Below are positions 11,568 to 20,672 of a stretch of DNA of 64,000 bases, piece by piece (positions within the stretch are counted from its first letter, which is position 1; the number at the start of each line of letters is the position of its first letter). This DNA is from Paenibacillus sp. NAIST15-1 (GTDB taxonomy: Bacteria; Bacillota; Bacilli; Paenibacillales; Paenibacillaceae), in assembly GCF_001894745.1 (NCBI RefSeq), contig NZ_BBYF01000022.1:1-64000 (forward strand). Direction: 5' to 3'. Position numbers and translations under genes: made by a program. The notes beneath the pieces were generated by a model. The model worked only from the letters and a program-made list of their open reading frames with translations. It made no database searches and had not been told where the DNA came from.

Positions 11568-11764
11568 TGAAGCAGGGGTCCGAACTTAATCGATATTATT
11601 ATACCTTCTTCCCACAATAATCGCCAAAACAATGGACAAATCGCCCTATATTACGATATGATTCGAAGAGATACTCCAACGAAATCCAACATTTGTCAGG
11701 ATATCCGACATTATCTCCGTATGTTTACTCTGATACTGATGGATAGGCCTGATAGAGGTGAAGC

Positions 11765-14107
11765 ATGAGACTTTCCATCAAAGCGAAATTATCTATTTCT
11801 ATAGCTTGTATCGTGTTTGTCGTCCTTCTGCTTCATATGATCCTCACTTACAACATAACCAAGGATAAGCTTGTTGAGGAAATTCAGCAGCGAATGAATG
11901 CGATTGCTCAGCAGATCAATGTGTCCGTACAGCAATCCCGCATGGCGGCGAATTCATTCGAAGAGCAGTTGGCAGAGAAGCTGCACATTGCGTCTATGTA
12001 TGCTGCGGATAAGCTCCCGTCTCGAATTGATAGCATAACGAACGAGCAACTGCAGCAAATAAGCGCTGATATTGGAATATCCCACATTTCTCTCTTGCAC
12101 AAGACGCCGAACGGTGACGATATCACGATTAATCGCTCCTCTGATCCGAAAGAAATCGGCATGTCGACGAGACAGTGGGGGTATTGGTATCAAGCTTTCA
12201 TTCAATTATTTGAGGATAAGCAAGTATGGATTGCGGAAGGGCAGAAGCGCAAGTATTTTTGGTCAGGTCCGTTTGATGTGTCTTCATCCAACCCTGAACA
12301 TCTTGATAAATGGGGATATTATTACGATGGCAAGCGGGATTATATAATTAATCCGTTTATTCGCGATGATAAGGTTGAAACCTTCTTCGAACTGACAAAG
12401 CCGAATATCTTAATTGAGCAGACATTGAGTGCTCAATCCAATATTGTGGAAATCGCAGCTCTTAATATTAACAATTTTAAAGATGAACCCACATTCAAAG
12501 TTCGCAGCGATGGTGTACAGGTGGTTGACGAGAGCAAGAGCCGTGTCTTATACGGTGAATACACCTTGAATCATGAGCGTGATGAAGAATATATTCGAAA
12601 TGCGCTGGAGCGGAGAAAGCCTCTGTTCTATGAAAGTGATTTTGGCAGTAGAACCATCATTAAAGGGTTCATTCCAATCATCGGGGCGACTTCCTATGTA
12701 TTGAACATATCCATGGATGCAAGAGCGGTCGTAGAGGCACTCCATGATCAGTTGATGCGCAATGTCGCGGTAGGCATTGTGCTATTGGAGATTGTTCTTA
12801 TCGGAAGCTATATGCTGTCCGGCATATTGATACGTCCACTTCAATCGATATTGAACAAAATCAATATGATTTCGGTAGGCCATTTCAATACGCAATTGAA
12901 TATTGATCGTAAGGATGAGCTTGGAATATTGGCTCAGCGAATTAATACGATGGCGCGGAATTTGGATGCTTCGACAGAGCGGCTGCGCATGTCGTATTTG
13001 GAGAACCGCGCCATGAAAGAGCATCTGGAATCATTCATTAACCAATCGAATGATGCTATTCATGTGACAGATCTGAAGGGACAAATTGAGCGAGTGAACC
13101 AAGCGTTCGTTGATATGTTTGGCTGGACCTCGGAAGAGGTGCTAGGCAAGCAACTATGCAATATTCCAGAGGACAAAGTGGAGGAAGAGCACCAAATTCA
13201 TGAAGCACAGCGTCATGGCGAATATGTGAGCAACTGGGAGACGACGCGTCTAACGAAGGATGGGCGAATCCTGGATGTTAGTGTCAGTACCTCACCAATG
13301 TACAACGAGGGCGGGGATTGCATCGCTTGGGCAAGCATTACGCGAGATATGACCAGCCGCAAGCGGATGGAAGAGCTGTTGCGACGTTCTGAGAAGCTGA
13401 CGACGGTCGGTCAATTGGCAGCAGGTGTTGCGCATGAGATTCGCAATCCACTAACGACGTTGAAGGGATTCTTACAGCTACAGCAGCGTACAAGAGCTCT
13501 GAATGACAATCACATGGATATGATGCTGGCGGAGCTGGAGCGCATCAACTTAATTGTAAGCGAGTTTCTCGTATTGGCTAAGCCACAGGCAATTCAGTTT
13601 CAGCCGAAAGATGTACGCCGAATTGTTACGGACGTCGTCACTTTATTGGACAGTCAAGCGAAGTTGAATAATGTGTATTTTGCAACCCAGTTCGATGAGT
13701 TCGTGCCCTTAGTGAACTGTGAAGAGAACCAGTTGAAGCAGGTATTCATCAATGTGATGAAGAATGCAATGGAAGCAATGCCGGAAGGCGGCATGGTCGA
13801 AATTGCTGTGCAATCACGGTACAAGGGGCAGGTCGTCGTGGTGATTCGGGATCATGGCATCGGTATACCAGCGGAGCACTTGTCGCAGCTAGGTGATCCA
13901 TTCTTCACGAGCAAGGAATGTGGAACAGGTCTTGGACTGATGGTGAGTCAACGAATTATTCACAATCACCGGGGGTTGATAGACATTGCAAGTGAGCAGA
14001 ACTGTGGAACAGAAGTAACCATCTCGCTACCCGCCATTGGGATGGAGGACGCAGGTGGCGGAGATGATGCTGCGTCACAGCCAGCATTAACCGCAATCTC
14101 CTCATAA
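11765..14107 (+). CDS. Sporulation-type sensor histidine kinase (dCache-HAMP-PAS)
   Basis: A 780-residue membrane kinase. Residues 8-29 and 332-356 are membrane segments flanking an extracellular sensor of about 300 residues, probably a double Cache fold. HAMP follows at about 356-408, a PAS domain at about 422-530, the phosphoacceptor His557 in AHEIRNPLTTLKGFLQL, and an ATPase domain with the N box NVMKNAMEAMPEGG and a GTGLGL G box. The HEIRNPLTTLKGFLQL form is characteristic of Kin-type kinases that feed the Spo0 phosphorelay. There is no response regulator next to it, which also fits a phosphorelay kinase. AGAGGTG lies 4 bases before the ATG. The ligand is unknown. DnaA boxes lie 200 bases upstream. 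Confidence 0.88.
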   Translation: MRLSIKAKLSISIACIVFVVLLLHMILTYNITKDKLVEEIQQRMNAIAQQINVSVQQSRMAANSFEEQLAEKLHIASMYAADKLPSRIDSITNEQLQQISADIGISHISLLHKTPNGDDITINRSSDPKEIGMSTRQWGYWYQAFIQLFEDKQVWIAEGQKRKYFWSGPFDVSSSNPEHLDKWGYYYDGKRDYIINPFIRDDKVETFFELTKPNILIEQTLSAQSNIVEIAALNINNFKDEPTFKVRSDGVQVVDESKSRVLYGEYTLNHERDEEYIRNALERRKPLFYESDFGSRTIIKGFIPIIGATSYVLNISMDARAVVEALHDQLMRNVAVGIVLLEIVLIGSYMLSGILIRPLQSILNKINMISVGHFNTQLNIDRKDELGILAQRINTMARNLDASTERLRMSYLENRAMKEHLESFINQSNDAIHVTDLKGQIERVNQAFVDMFGWTSEEVLGKQLCNIPEDKVEEEHQIHEAQRHGEYVSNWETTRLTKDGRILDVSVSTSPMYNEGGDCIAWASITRDMTSRKRMEELLRRSEKLTTVGQLAAGVAHEIRNPLTTLKGFLQLQQRTRALNDNHMDMMLAELERINLIVSEFLVLAKPQAIQFQPKDVRRIVTDVVTLLDSQAKLNNVYFATQFDEFVPLVNCEENQLKQVFINVMKNAMEAMPEGGMVEIAVQSRYKGQVVVVIRDHGIGIPAEHLSQLGDPFFTSKECGTGLGLMVSQRIIHNHRGLIDIASEQNCGTEVTISLPAIGMEDAGGGDDAASQPALTAISS

Positions 14108-14121
14108 GGATTATAATAGTA

Positions 14122-14172
14122 AGGGGTGCCTTGATCAGTGACATTTACGTCTAGATCAGGGCACCCCTATTT
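14122..14172. terminator. Terminator between convergent kinase and motB genes
   Basis: AGGGGTGCCTTGATC and GATCAGGGCACCCCT form a 15-pair stem with one wobble, between the two converging genes. The T tail is short on both sides (ATTT forward), so strength is uncertain. Confidence 0.7.
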
Positions 14173-14201
14173 GCAGCCTGCGTTATCCTATCTTCCACCG
14201 A

Positions 14202-15038
14202 TCAGTTTTGATCGGTAAGTTCATTTGCGTTCGCAGCAGCATTATTTTTGTCTGTATACTTGCGAAGAATAGATACCTCTACACGGCGATTCTTCGCTTG
14301 ACCTTCGGCACTATCATTGTCGGCTACAGGGTGGTATTCACCCATCCCAACTGCCTGGAATTGCTTTGGATCGATTCCAGAACGCTCGAGGACAACCTTC
14401 ATGAAGCTGAGTGCCCGTGCCGAGCTCAAGTCCCAGTTGGAATCGAACCGGCTGTTGCGGATAGGGCGATTGTCTGTATGCCCACTAATGACGACGGAGA
14501 AGCCTTGATACTGCTTCATCATGTCGCCGACAGTAGCCGCCAGCTGTTTGGAATCTGGTTTTAAGTCCGCTTTACCGGAATCGAAGAGTGCGCTGTCTTT
14601 GATCGTAATCTTCAATTCAGAGTGATTGAGCTTCGTGTTCAGCTGATCCGTTAGGCCATTGTTGGCAATATACTGGTTCATCTTGTTCTGAAGCTGTTCA
14701 AGCTGCTGCTGCTCCTGCTTGGCATGCAGCATATACTCATCTCGTTCACGATTGCGAGATTTCGTGTAATTTTTAGGCGTCGCATCAACCATGCTGGATT
14801 TTGATCCATCTGATCGAATGACTGCTGACTCATTTAAGATTCCAGCCCCCCCACCGCCAGAGTTCAGCGCTGAGCTGAAGGCTTGGCTCATTTGCTCAAA
14901 CTTCTTCGCGTCAACGGCTTGCATGGCGTACAACACAATGAAAAGGGCGAGCAGCAGTGTCAATATATCGGCATAAGGAATGAGCCATGTCTCATCGGTA
15001 TGCTCTTCCTTCGGCGGGGTACGCAGTTTCTTACTCAA
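14202..15038 (-). CDS. motB: Flagellar motor stator protein MotB
   Basis: Stator subunit that anchors the MotA proton channel to peptidoglycan. The 278-residue protein has a single membrane helix at about 20-40 with the proton-binding Asp24 in PYADILTLL, a plug/linker region, and an OmpA-type peptidoglycan-binding domain at about 150-262 (GHTDNRPI, NWDLSSARA, NRRVEV). It starts at a TTG that overlaps the motA stop by several bases, so translation is probably coupled. Asp in the channel and the overall sequence favour a proton-driven rather than sodium-driven motor, by inference. Confidence 0.95.
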   Translation of the reverse strand: MSKKLRTPPKEEHTDETWLIPYADILTLLLALFIVLYAMQAVDAKKFEQMSQAFSSALNSGGGGAGILNESAVIRSDGSKSSMVDATPKNYTKSRNRERDEYMLHAKQEQQQLEQLQNKMNQYIANNGLTDQLNTKLNHSELKITIKDSALFDSGKADLKPDSKQLAATVGDMMKQYQGFSVVISGHTDNRPIRNSRFDSNWDLSSARALSFMKVVLERSGIDPKQFQAVGMGEYHPVADNDSAEGQAKNRRVEVSILRKYTDKNNAAANANELTDQN

Positions 15039-15822
15039 CGCTTGCCCCCTCCTTAGTACTCATAAGAGAACGCTCTTGTGGAGTCAAGAAGACAGAGAGC
15101 TTCTGATTAATTGCAATCGTGGATACACCCGATTGGATGGACAAGAGCCCTTCAACCATCATGAGACGGATTTCAATTTCGCTGTGCGACAATCGCTTCA
15201 GCTTATTGGCAATTGGATGCCACAGCACATAACCAGAGAAAATACCCATCAGAGTAGCAACGAAGGCCGCAGCAATCGCTTTTGCCAGATGTTCCATCTC
15301 AGACATTTGCGATAAGGCAGCAATCAGACCGATAACGGCACCTAATACCCCCAGCGTTGGAGCATACATGCCGGCTTGGGAGAAAATAAGAGCGCCAGAA
15401 TGGTGTCTTTCCTCAGTTGCGTGAATGTCTTCCATGAGCACGTCACGAACGAAGTCCTGATCATTACCATCAATAATCATCCGCATTCCGTTGCGGAGGA
15501 ATTCGTCTTCAATTTCGTCAATGCGTGTTTCCAAGGCAAGCAAGCCTTCGCGACGTGTAATCGACGCCCACTCCATGAAGAGCGAGATCAATTCGACACG
15601 GTCAACTAAATCTTGCTTCTTGAAGAGAAGGCCGATTAGCTTCGGAAATTTCTTCAGTTCCTTCATCGGAAAGGCAATGAACAGGGAGCCCGCAGTACCA
15701 ACGAAAATAATCATAATGGCTGCTGGGTTGGCGAGATTGGAGATAGGCGCGCCCTTAAAGTACATCCCTAGCGTGACGGCAGCAAGGCCGAGCACGAGAC
15801 CAATGATCGTAGATTTTTCCAT
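15031..15822 (-). CDS. motA: Flagellar motor stator protein MotA
   Basis: Forms the ion channel of the flagellar stator with MotB. The 263-residue protein has four membrane helices: about 6-24, 32-50, 145-168 and 178-202, with the large cytoplasmic loop (about 60-140) that touches FliG. The family motif of helix 3 (GMYAPTLGVLGAVIGLIAAL) is clear. I start it at the ATG at 15822 (MEKSTIIG), with GAGGTG 11 bases upstream; an in-frame GTG at 15834 is possible. It shares an overlapping junction with motB and a sigma-D-like promoter upstream. Confidence 0.95.
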   Translation of the reverse strand: MEKSTIIGLVLGLAAVTLGMYFKGAPISNLANPAAIMIIFVGTAGSLFIAFPMKELKKFPKLIGLLFKKQDLVDRVELISLFMEWASITRREGLLALETRIDEIEDEFLRNGMRMIIDGNDQDFVRDVLMEDIHATEERHHSGALIFSQAGMYAPTLGVLGAVIGLIAALSQMSEMEHLAKAIAAAFVATLMGIFSGYVLWHPIANKLKRLSHSEIEIRLMMVEGLLSIQSGVSTIAINQKLSVFLTPQERSLMSTKEGASVE

Positions 15823-15921
15823 AATTCCATACACACCTCATCCATGAGTATAATGGTGCTTCCTGCGTGCGTATTCGACAGCGTGAGCCGAAATACGTGA
15901 AAAAAAGATGCAATATTCTTT

Positions 15922-15949
15922 TTATCGGCAAAAGAGGCCATTTTATTTA
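15922..15949 (-). promoter_or_regulatory. Sigma-D (flagellar) promoter for motAB
   Basis: Read on the minus strand: TAAA at 15949-15946, a 16-base spacer, then a perfect GCCGATAA at 15929-15922. This matches the sigma-D (FliA) consensus TAAA-N14-16-GCCGATAA and lies about 100 bases before motA. Confidence 0.85.
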
Positions 15950-15994
15950 ATGAAACGATATATCTCTAGTTCAAATGATGGAGGAAAAATAGGA

Positions 15995-16024
15995 TTGACA
16001 GGAAAGAGGCGCGAGGAATAAAAT
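15995..16024 (+). promoter_or_regulatory. Promoter of the sulfonate-type uptake operon
   Basis: A perfect TTGACA at 15995-16000 and TAAAAT at 16019-16024 are 18 bases apart. It implies a leader of about 200 bases before the first transporter gene. Confidence 0.65.
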
Positions 16025-16094
16025 GTCTTCTAAATACTTAGTAAATTAATCGGATTATGTGGTTATTGGGATTGGAAGGAGGTAGTCTACCATC

Positions 16095-16237
16095 GTGAGC
16101 GCTCGGTATTGCGGGGAAGAGATGGTGTGTGGTTAATGATATGGCCTGTTATGTCAAACATCTTTGAAGTGATATTCGTCGAGAGGGAACTGCTGCTTGC
16201 TGAATTTCATTGTGAAAGGGGGACTTACGATGTCTAA
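16095..16237 (+). other. Two coupled short upstream ORFs in the operon leader
   Basis: GTG 16095 opens a 13-codon frame with two Cys codons (product MSARYCGEEMVCG) ending TAA at 16136; AAGGAGG lies 12 bases before it. Its stop overlaps an ATG (TAATG) at 16136 that opens a 33-codon frame ending at 16237, eight bases inside the next gene. Such stop-start overlaps suggest translational coupling into the transporter gene. Whether they are translated is unknown. Confidence 0.35.
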
Positions 16238-17354
16238 AACCCAATTATATGCATTGGATAACTTCGTTATGGAGATTCAAGTGAAGTCATCTGAATATCA
16301 TGCGAATGGGCATCCTCGCTTACGAGGAATTCAATTTCTTATTTCATGGATCTGCCTGATGGCGATACTGGCAGGATGCACTTCGGGTGGAACTGGGACA
16401 GTAGGCGGCAATGGAGCAGAAGCCAATGGTTCTGCCAGCGATAAGGGGAAATCTCATCAAGTAATTCGCATCGGCTATCAGAAGGGCAACACGCTGAACG
16501 TACTCAAGGTGAACGGCAATCTGGAAAAGCGGCTGAAGGCAGATGGCTATGATGTCGAGTGGAAGGTATTTGCTGGAGGGAACTTCTTGCTTGAGGCATT
16601 GAGCAGCGGCAGCATTGACTTCGGGCATGCAGCGGATGGCTCTGGTGTCTTCGCTCAAGCGGGCAATAAACCATTTGTGTATGTAGGCAATGATCTTCCG
16701 AATCCTGAAGGGATAGGCATTGTGGTGCATCCGGAGTCAGGAATCAAGTCGATTGCCGACTTGAAGGGGAAGAAGCTCGCAGTAGCCAAGGGAGGCAATC
16801 ATCACTACTTGGCAGTGCTGGCGATAGAGAGGGCGGGGCTGAAATTGGAGGATGTCCAATTCGTATACGTCAAGGATGCATCTGAAGGGAGAGCTGTATT
16901 TGAGACGAAGCAGGTGGATGCACTTGGTTCCTGGGATCCCTTTTTTGCAGCAGTACAGACGGATCTGAAGCCGCTGACGCTCACGGATGGCCAAGGTTAC
17001 TCGCCGAATCGTACGTTCTATTATGCCAATGAACACTTTGCTAAGGAGAAGCCTGAACTAATCCGTACCATTCTTGAGGAGATCCAAGTGTCTGATGAAT
17101 GGGCGAACTCACACAAGGACGAAGTGATTAAGCTATTGTCGGAAACACAGGGAATTGAAAAAGAGGCTATCGAACTTGCCGTTAAGCGCCGCACGTACGG
17201 AGTGGAACTGTTCAATTCTGCTATTATCGACGCACAGCAGCAGCTGGCGGATACGTATTATCGGATTGGCTTGATACCGAGTCCGATCAAGGTGGCGGAA
17301 CGGATGCCGCTGGATGCGCCGTGGGCTGTGAAAGGCCCTGTTGCCAGCAAGTGA
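16230..17354 (+). CDS. ABC transporter substrate-binding lipoprotein, SsuA-like
   Basis: Binds a sulfonate or related sulfur compound outside the cell and delivers it to the permease. The 374-residue protein has the NMT1/SsuA fold signature (IRIGYQKGNTLNVLK, GSIDFGHAADG, DLKGKKLAVAKG). The hydrophobic segment with the lipobox LAGC starts about 40 residues in, so the signal peptide has an unusually long polar start. ATG 16230 follows AAAGGGGGA by 7 bases. It is first in an operon with permease, ATPase and flavoprotein. Substrate is inferred from family and partners only; the gene symbol ssuA would fit but is not certain. Confidence 0.88.
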   Translation: MSKTQLYALDNFVMEIQVKSSEYHANGHPRLRGIQFLISWICLMAILAGCTSGGTGTVGGNGAEANGSASDKGKSHQVIRIGYQKGNTLNVLKVNGNLEKRLKADGYDVEWKVFAGGNFLLEALSSGSIDFGHAADGSGVFAQAGNKPFVYVGNDLPNPEGIGIVVHPESGIKSIADLKGKKLAVAKGGNHHYLAVLAIERAGLKLEDVQFVYVKDASEGRAVFETKQVDALGSWDPFFAAVQTDLKPLTLTDGQGYSPNRTFYYANEHFAKEKPELIRTILEEIQVSDEWANSHKDEVIKLLSETQGIEKEAIELAVKRRTYGVELFNSAIIDAQQQLADTYYRIGLIPSPIKVAERMPLDAPWAVKGPVASK

Positions 17355-17370
17355 TGAGGAGGGATATACA

Positions 17371-18360
17371 ATGCGCACGACAGATGCGGCTTCACCCATC
17401 AATCCGGCCAATCGAGATGTAGAACCTTTAGGGACGAATATTGTTGGCACCGATTCAGTTCGGTCAGTGGGGTCCACAAGACGTGAACAGTCTTCACGTA
17501 CCGTTCGATCAATATCCCCTGATGTGCGGGGCACAGCGGATACGAAGCGGTTAGGCCAATTGGACGGAACGAATCAGCGAAGTGGATGGAAATGGGGGAG
17601 CAAGCTCGCCTCTGCCATTGTGCCATGGCTGCTGCCCCTATTATGCCTAGCGTTCTGGCAATGGGCAGCTTCGTCAGCGATCGTGTCGGCGCAGCTGCTG
17701 CCTACACCCATGAAGGTGCTGAATACCTTATGGGAGCTGACCTCAAATGGAACACTTGCCTATCATATTGGTGTTAGTTTACAGCGGGCGCTTATAGGTT
17801 TCCTTATTGGTGGAGGGATCGGCTTTCTATTTGGCGTACTTAGCGGCAGGTATTTGGCTTTCTATCGATTGTTCGATACATCGATACAGATGCTGCGCAA
17901 TATTCCTCATTTGGCACTTGTCCCACTCGTTATTATTTGGCTGGGTATTGATGAAGGGGCTAAGATCTTTCTCGTCTCCCTAGGCGTCATGTTCCCGATT
18001 TATGTGAATACGTACCATGGCATTCGCAGCGTTGATCCAGGCGTTGTGGAAATGGCGAAAGTGTATGGGCTGCGATCTGGCTCATTATTTCGGCATATTA
18101 TACTGCCCGGTGCACTGCCATCCATATTTGTCGGCTTGCGGTATGGGCTTGGCGTAATGTGGTTGACGTTAATTGTCGCAGAGACGATAGCTACGGATGC
18201 TGGTGTAGGTTATCTGGCGCTCAACGCACGAGAGTTCATGCAGACAGACATCATTATTCTGAGCATCATGCTGTATGCGGTATTCGGCAAAGCAGCCGAT
18301 GTGATTGCGAAGCTGTTGGAGCGCAAGTCGCTTCGTTGGAATGCAGAGCAACGAACGTGA
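17371..18360 (+). CDS. ABC transporter permease, SsuC-like
   Basis: Inner-membrane channel subunit of the sulfonate-type importer. The 329-residue protein has about 75 polar, Ser/Thr/Arg-rich residues at its N-terminus, then six membrane segments (about 80-315) with the permease EAA-type loop (EMAKVYGLRSGSLFRHIILPGALP). GAGGAGGG lies before the ATG, 16 bases after the previous stop. The polar extension is longer than in the usual 260-280-residue SsuC proteins and has no domain that I recognise; shorter internal starts lack a good ribosome binding site. Confidence 0.88.
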   Translation: MRTTDAASPINPANRDVEPLGTNIVGTDSVRSVGSTRREQSSRTVRSISPDVRGTADTKRLGQLDGTNQRSGWKWGSKLASAIVPWLLPLLCLAFWQWAASSAIVSAQLLPTPMKVLNTLWELTSNGTLAYHIGVSLQRALIGFLIGGGIGFLFGVLSGRYLAFYRLFDTSIQMLRNIPHLALVPLVIIWLGIDEGAKIFLVSLGVMFPIYVNTYHGIRSVDPGVVEMAKVYGLRSGSLFRHIILPGALPSIFVGLRYGLGVMWLTLIVAETIATDAGVGYLALNAREFMQTDIIILSIMLYAVFGKAADVIAKLLERKSLRWNAEQRT

Positions 18361-18466
18361 GGTTGAACGAAGCAGCCCCGCTTGCAGTAGGTATCGGAAG
18401 TAAGGCTGATGAGATTCATTAGGTGTGGAGCATGCTTGAATGTGGAGAGAAGGAGGCGTTTGAGAA

Positions 18467-19279
18467 ATGGGAGGATATCAAGCCATGCGCCCGTTAGCGC
18501 AAACAGGATGGCCGCTCCAAGCGAATGAGACCGCACCTGATCAGGCTGCTGCAGTAGGGGCAGAGATTAGGATTAGTGGGGTCAGTAAATTTTTTGGAGA
18601 ACATCAGGTTCTTGATCATATCGATGTAACAATTACGGAGGGGCAGTTCGTTGCAGTTGTTGGTCGCAGTGGCTGTGGAAAGAGTACGCTGCTTCGTCTC
18701 CTGGCAGGGCTGGAGACAGTGACGGAGGGCGAACTACTGATTGATGGTGAGCCAATCCATGGCATTCAGGGCAGCACTACGGTGATGTTCCAAGAGAGCA
18801 GGCTCATTCCGTGGAAGACGGTGATCGATAATGTTGGAATTGGCTTGCAGGGGGATTGGAAAGGAAGAGCGGAGCAAGCGCTGCAGCAGGTCGGACTCGA
18901 TAGTCGCCAGAACGATTGGCCTAGCACTCTCTCTGGCGGGCAGAAGCAGCGTGTAGCGCTGGCAAGAGCGCTGGTACGGAAGCCAAGGCTGCTGCTGCTC
19001 GATGAACCACTCAGTGCACTTGATGCGTTGACGAAGCTGGAGATGCAGCAGCTGATTGCCTCCCTCTGGGGAACCCAGCGGTTCACAACTCTGCTTGTTA
19101 CGCATGATGTGAATGAGGCTGTACGGCTTGCAGATCGTATCGTGCTTATTGATCAGGGGCGGATTGCGCTGGATGTTGCCAATCCATGCGCAAGACCGCG
19201 ACAGGTAACCGATCAGGAGTTTGGAGCATTGGAGCGGCGAGTATTGGAACGGATTTTTGCTGATAGCACAGCTGTTTAG
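18467..19279 (+). CDS. ABC transporter ATPase, SsuB-like
   Basis: Energises the sulfonate-type importer. In 270 residues it has Walker A (GRSGCGKST), Q loop (MFQESRLIPW), the signature LSGGQKQR, Walker B (LLLLDEP), the D loop SALDA and the switch His in THDV. The SRLIPW segment is typical of the nitrate/taurine/sulfonate (SsuB/TauB) group. About 30 residues precede the ABC domain. It lies 106 bases after the permease gene, a wider gap than the others, but with no terminator I can see. Confidence 0.9.
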   Translation: MGGYQAMRPLAQTGWPLQANETAPDQAAAVGAEIRISGVSKFFGEHQVLDHIDVTITEGQFVAVVGRSGCGKSTLLRLLAGLETVTEGELLIDGEPIHGIQGSTTVMFQESRLIPWKTVIDNVGIGLQGDWKGRAEQALQQVGLDSRQNDWPSTLSGGQKQRVALARALVRKPRLLLLDEPLSALDALTKLEMQQLIASLWGTQRFTTLLVTHDVNEAVRLADRIVLIDQGRIALDVANPCARPRQVTDQEFGALERRVLERIFADSTAV

Positions 19280-19412
19280 TTGTTTAGTAGCTGTCTGGCA
19301 AGACTCGGATGGAAATAGGCCTTTCCTTATTTTCTTTTGCTGTTTGCATTACTTGATTGCTGGCAATTGTTTATGAGGGAGTTAGAGATAAGGTGACGGA
19401 GGGGGAACAAGT

Positions 19413-20672
19413 GTGGCACAAGGTGCAGGACATACGCTAAGAGAACGGGGAGATGAACAAAATGGCGTGGAAACGGAGCAACAACATCTCCAGAAGCAGA
19501 CGGTGGCTCCGGATTGCAAAGTAAAGCGTGGTTTGCTGCAGGTGGAACAAATTGTGAAGCATATGCATGAGGATGCAGCAGAGCTGGATGCGAAGCACGG
19601 GCTGCCTGCGCATCATGTAGCGAAGCTGAAGGAAATCGGCTATCCAGCTTGGAATGTGCCGGAAGAGTATGGCGGTCAGGCCATGCCGCTTACCGCATGG
19701 CTGAAGGCTCAGGAGCTGCTTGCTCAGGCGAATCCTTCTGTAGCGCTTGGCATGGGATGGCATATGAGTATTGTACATGAGTTGGCAGAGCGTCGAACTT
19801 GGCCGGAGGCAACCTTTGCAGACGTATGCCGCCGCATTGCTCTTGAGGGAGGGCTGCTGAATCGCGCCGTCATGGAGGTGGGGGGAGGCAGTCCTTCCCG
19901 TGGGGGCAAGACGCGCACAACAGTCAAGCCAATCCCTGGTGGTGGTTATGTGGTGGACGGACGCAAGACGTTCACAACTTTCGCGCCGCTGCTGGAATGG
20001 TTTATTGTGACGGCAACACTTGAGGACAGTGAGGAAGTTATTGAACTGCTTATCCCGCACGACAGTCCGGGTGTGTCCATTGAATGGACATGGAATATGG
20101 CAGGTATGCGGGGAACAGCAAGTCATGATCTTGTGCTGGAACAGGTGAGAGTATCAAAGGATGCGTTCCTATATAAGCATAATCAGCGAGATCGTTCGCT
20201 GCTGAACCCTTATTTGCTTCATATCCCAGCTTGCTACCTGGGCATTGCGACAGCTGCCGTTGACGAGGCGATTGCCTTCGCTACCTCGTATACGCCTCCG
20301 TCGTTGTCGGAGCCTATTGTGAGTACGCCGAACGTGGAACGGCAATTAGGCGAGATAGAGCTTGAATGGATTGCAGCCAGAAGATTGCTATATAGCGTTG
20401 CGAAGTCATGGGAGTCGGGCGGAACTGAGAGAGCGGAATTGCGAGCTGCCGACCTTGCGGCTGCCAAGGTATTCGTCGTGCAGGCTGCACAATCGATTGT
20501 CGATAAGGCCATGCGAATCGTCGGTGCACATAGCCTCCGATTGGATCATCCGCTGCAGCGGATGTACCGCGATGTACGATTCGGGCTCCATAATCCCCCA
20601 ATGGAGGATGTCGCGCTGACACAGCTTGCGCGCGCATCGGTTCAACAATGGCAAGCGAGAAATCAGTCTTAG
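19413..20672 (+). CDS. Acyl-CoA dehydrogenase-like flavoprotein (desulfurisation type)
   Basis: A 419-residue protein of the acyl-CoA dehydrogenase fold: helical N-terminal domain (about 45-150), a middle beta domain (about 155-260) and a C-terminal four-helix domain (about 270-410, VGAHSLRLDHPLQRMYRDVR). Members next to sulfonate transporters (SfnB/DszC-like) act as FMN-dependent monooxygenases or as accessory enzymes of organosulfur breakdown, so a role in releasing sulfur from the imported compound is likely but inferred. GTG 19413 has GGAGGGGG 7 bases upstream. It is the last gene of the operon. Confidence 0.8.
   Translation: MAQGAGHTLRERGDEQNGVETEQQHLQKQTVAPDCKVKRGLLQVEQIVKHMHEDAAELDAKHGLPAHHVAKLKEIGYPAWNVPEEYGGQAMPLTAWLKAQELLAQANPSVALGMGWHMSIVHELAERRTWPEATFADVCRRIALEGGLLNRAVMEVGGGSPSRGGKTRTTVKPIPGGGYVVDGRKTFTTFAPLLEWFIVTATLEDSEEVIELLIPHDSPGVSIEWTWNMAGMRGTASHDLVLEQVRVSKDAFLYKHNQRDRSLLNPYLLHIPACYLGIATAAVDEAIAFATSYTPPSLSEPIVSTPNVERQLGEIELEWIAARRLLYSVAKSWESGGTERAELRAADLAAAKVFVVQAAQSIVDKAMRIVGAHSLRLDHPLQRMYRDVRFGLHNPPMEDVALTQLARASVQQWQARNQS

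Noticed and set aside
19437-20126. 229-codon minus-strand frame inside the flavoprotein gene
   Set aside because: Antisense shadow of a clear gene; no ribosome site and Cys/His-rich artefact composition.
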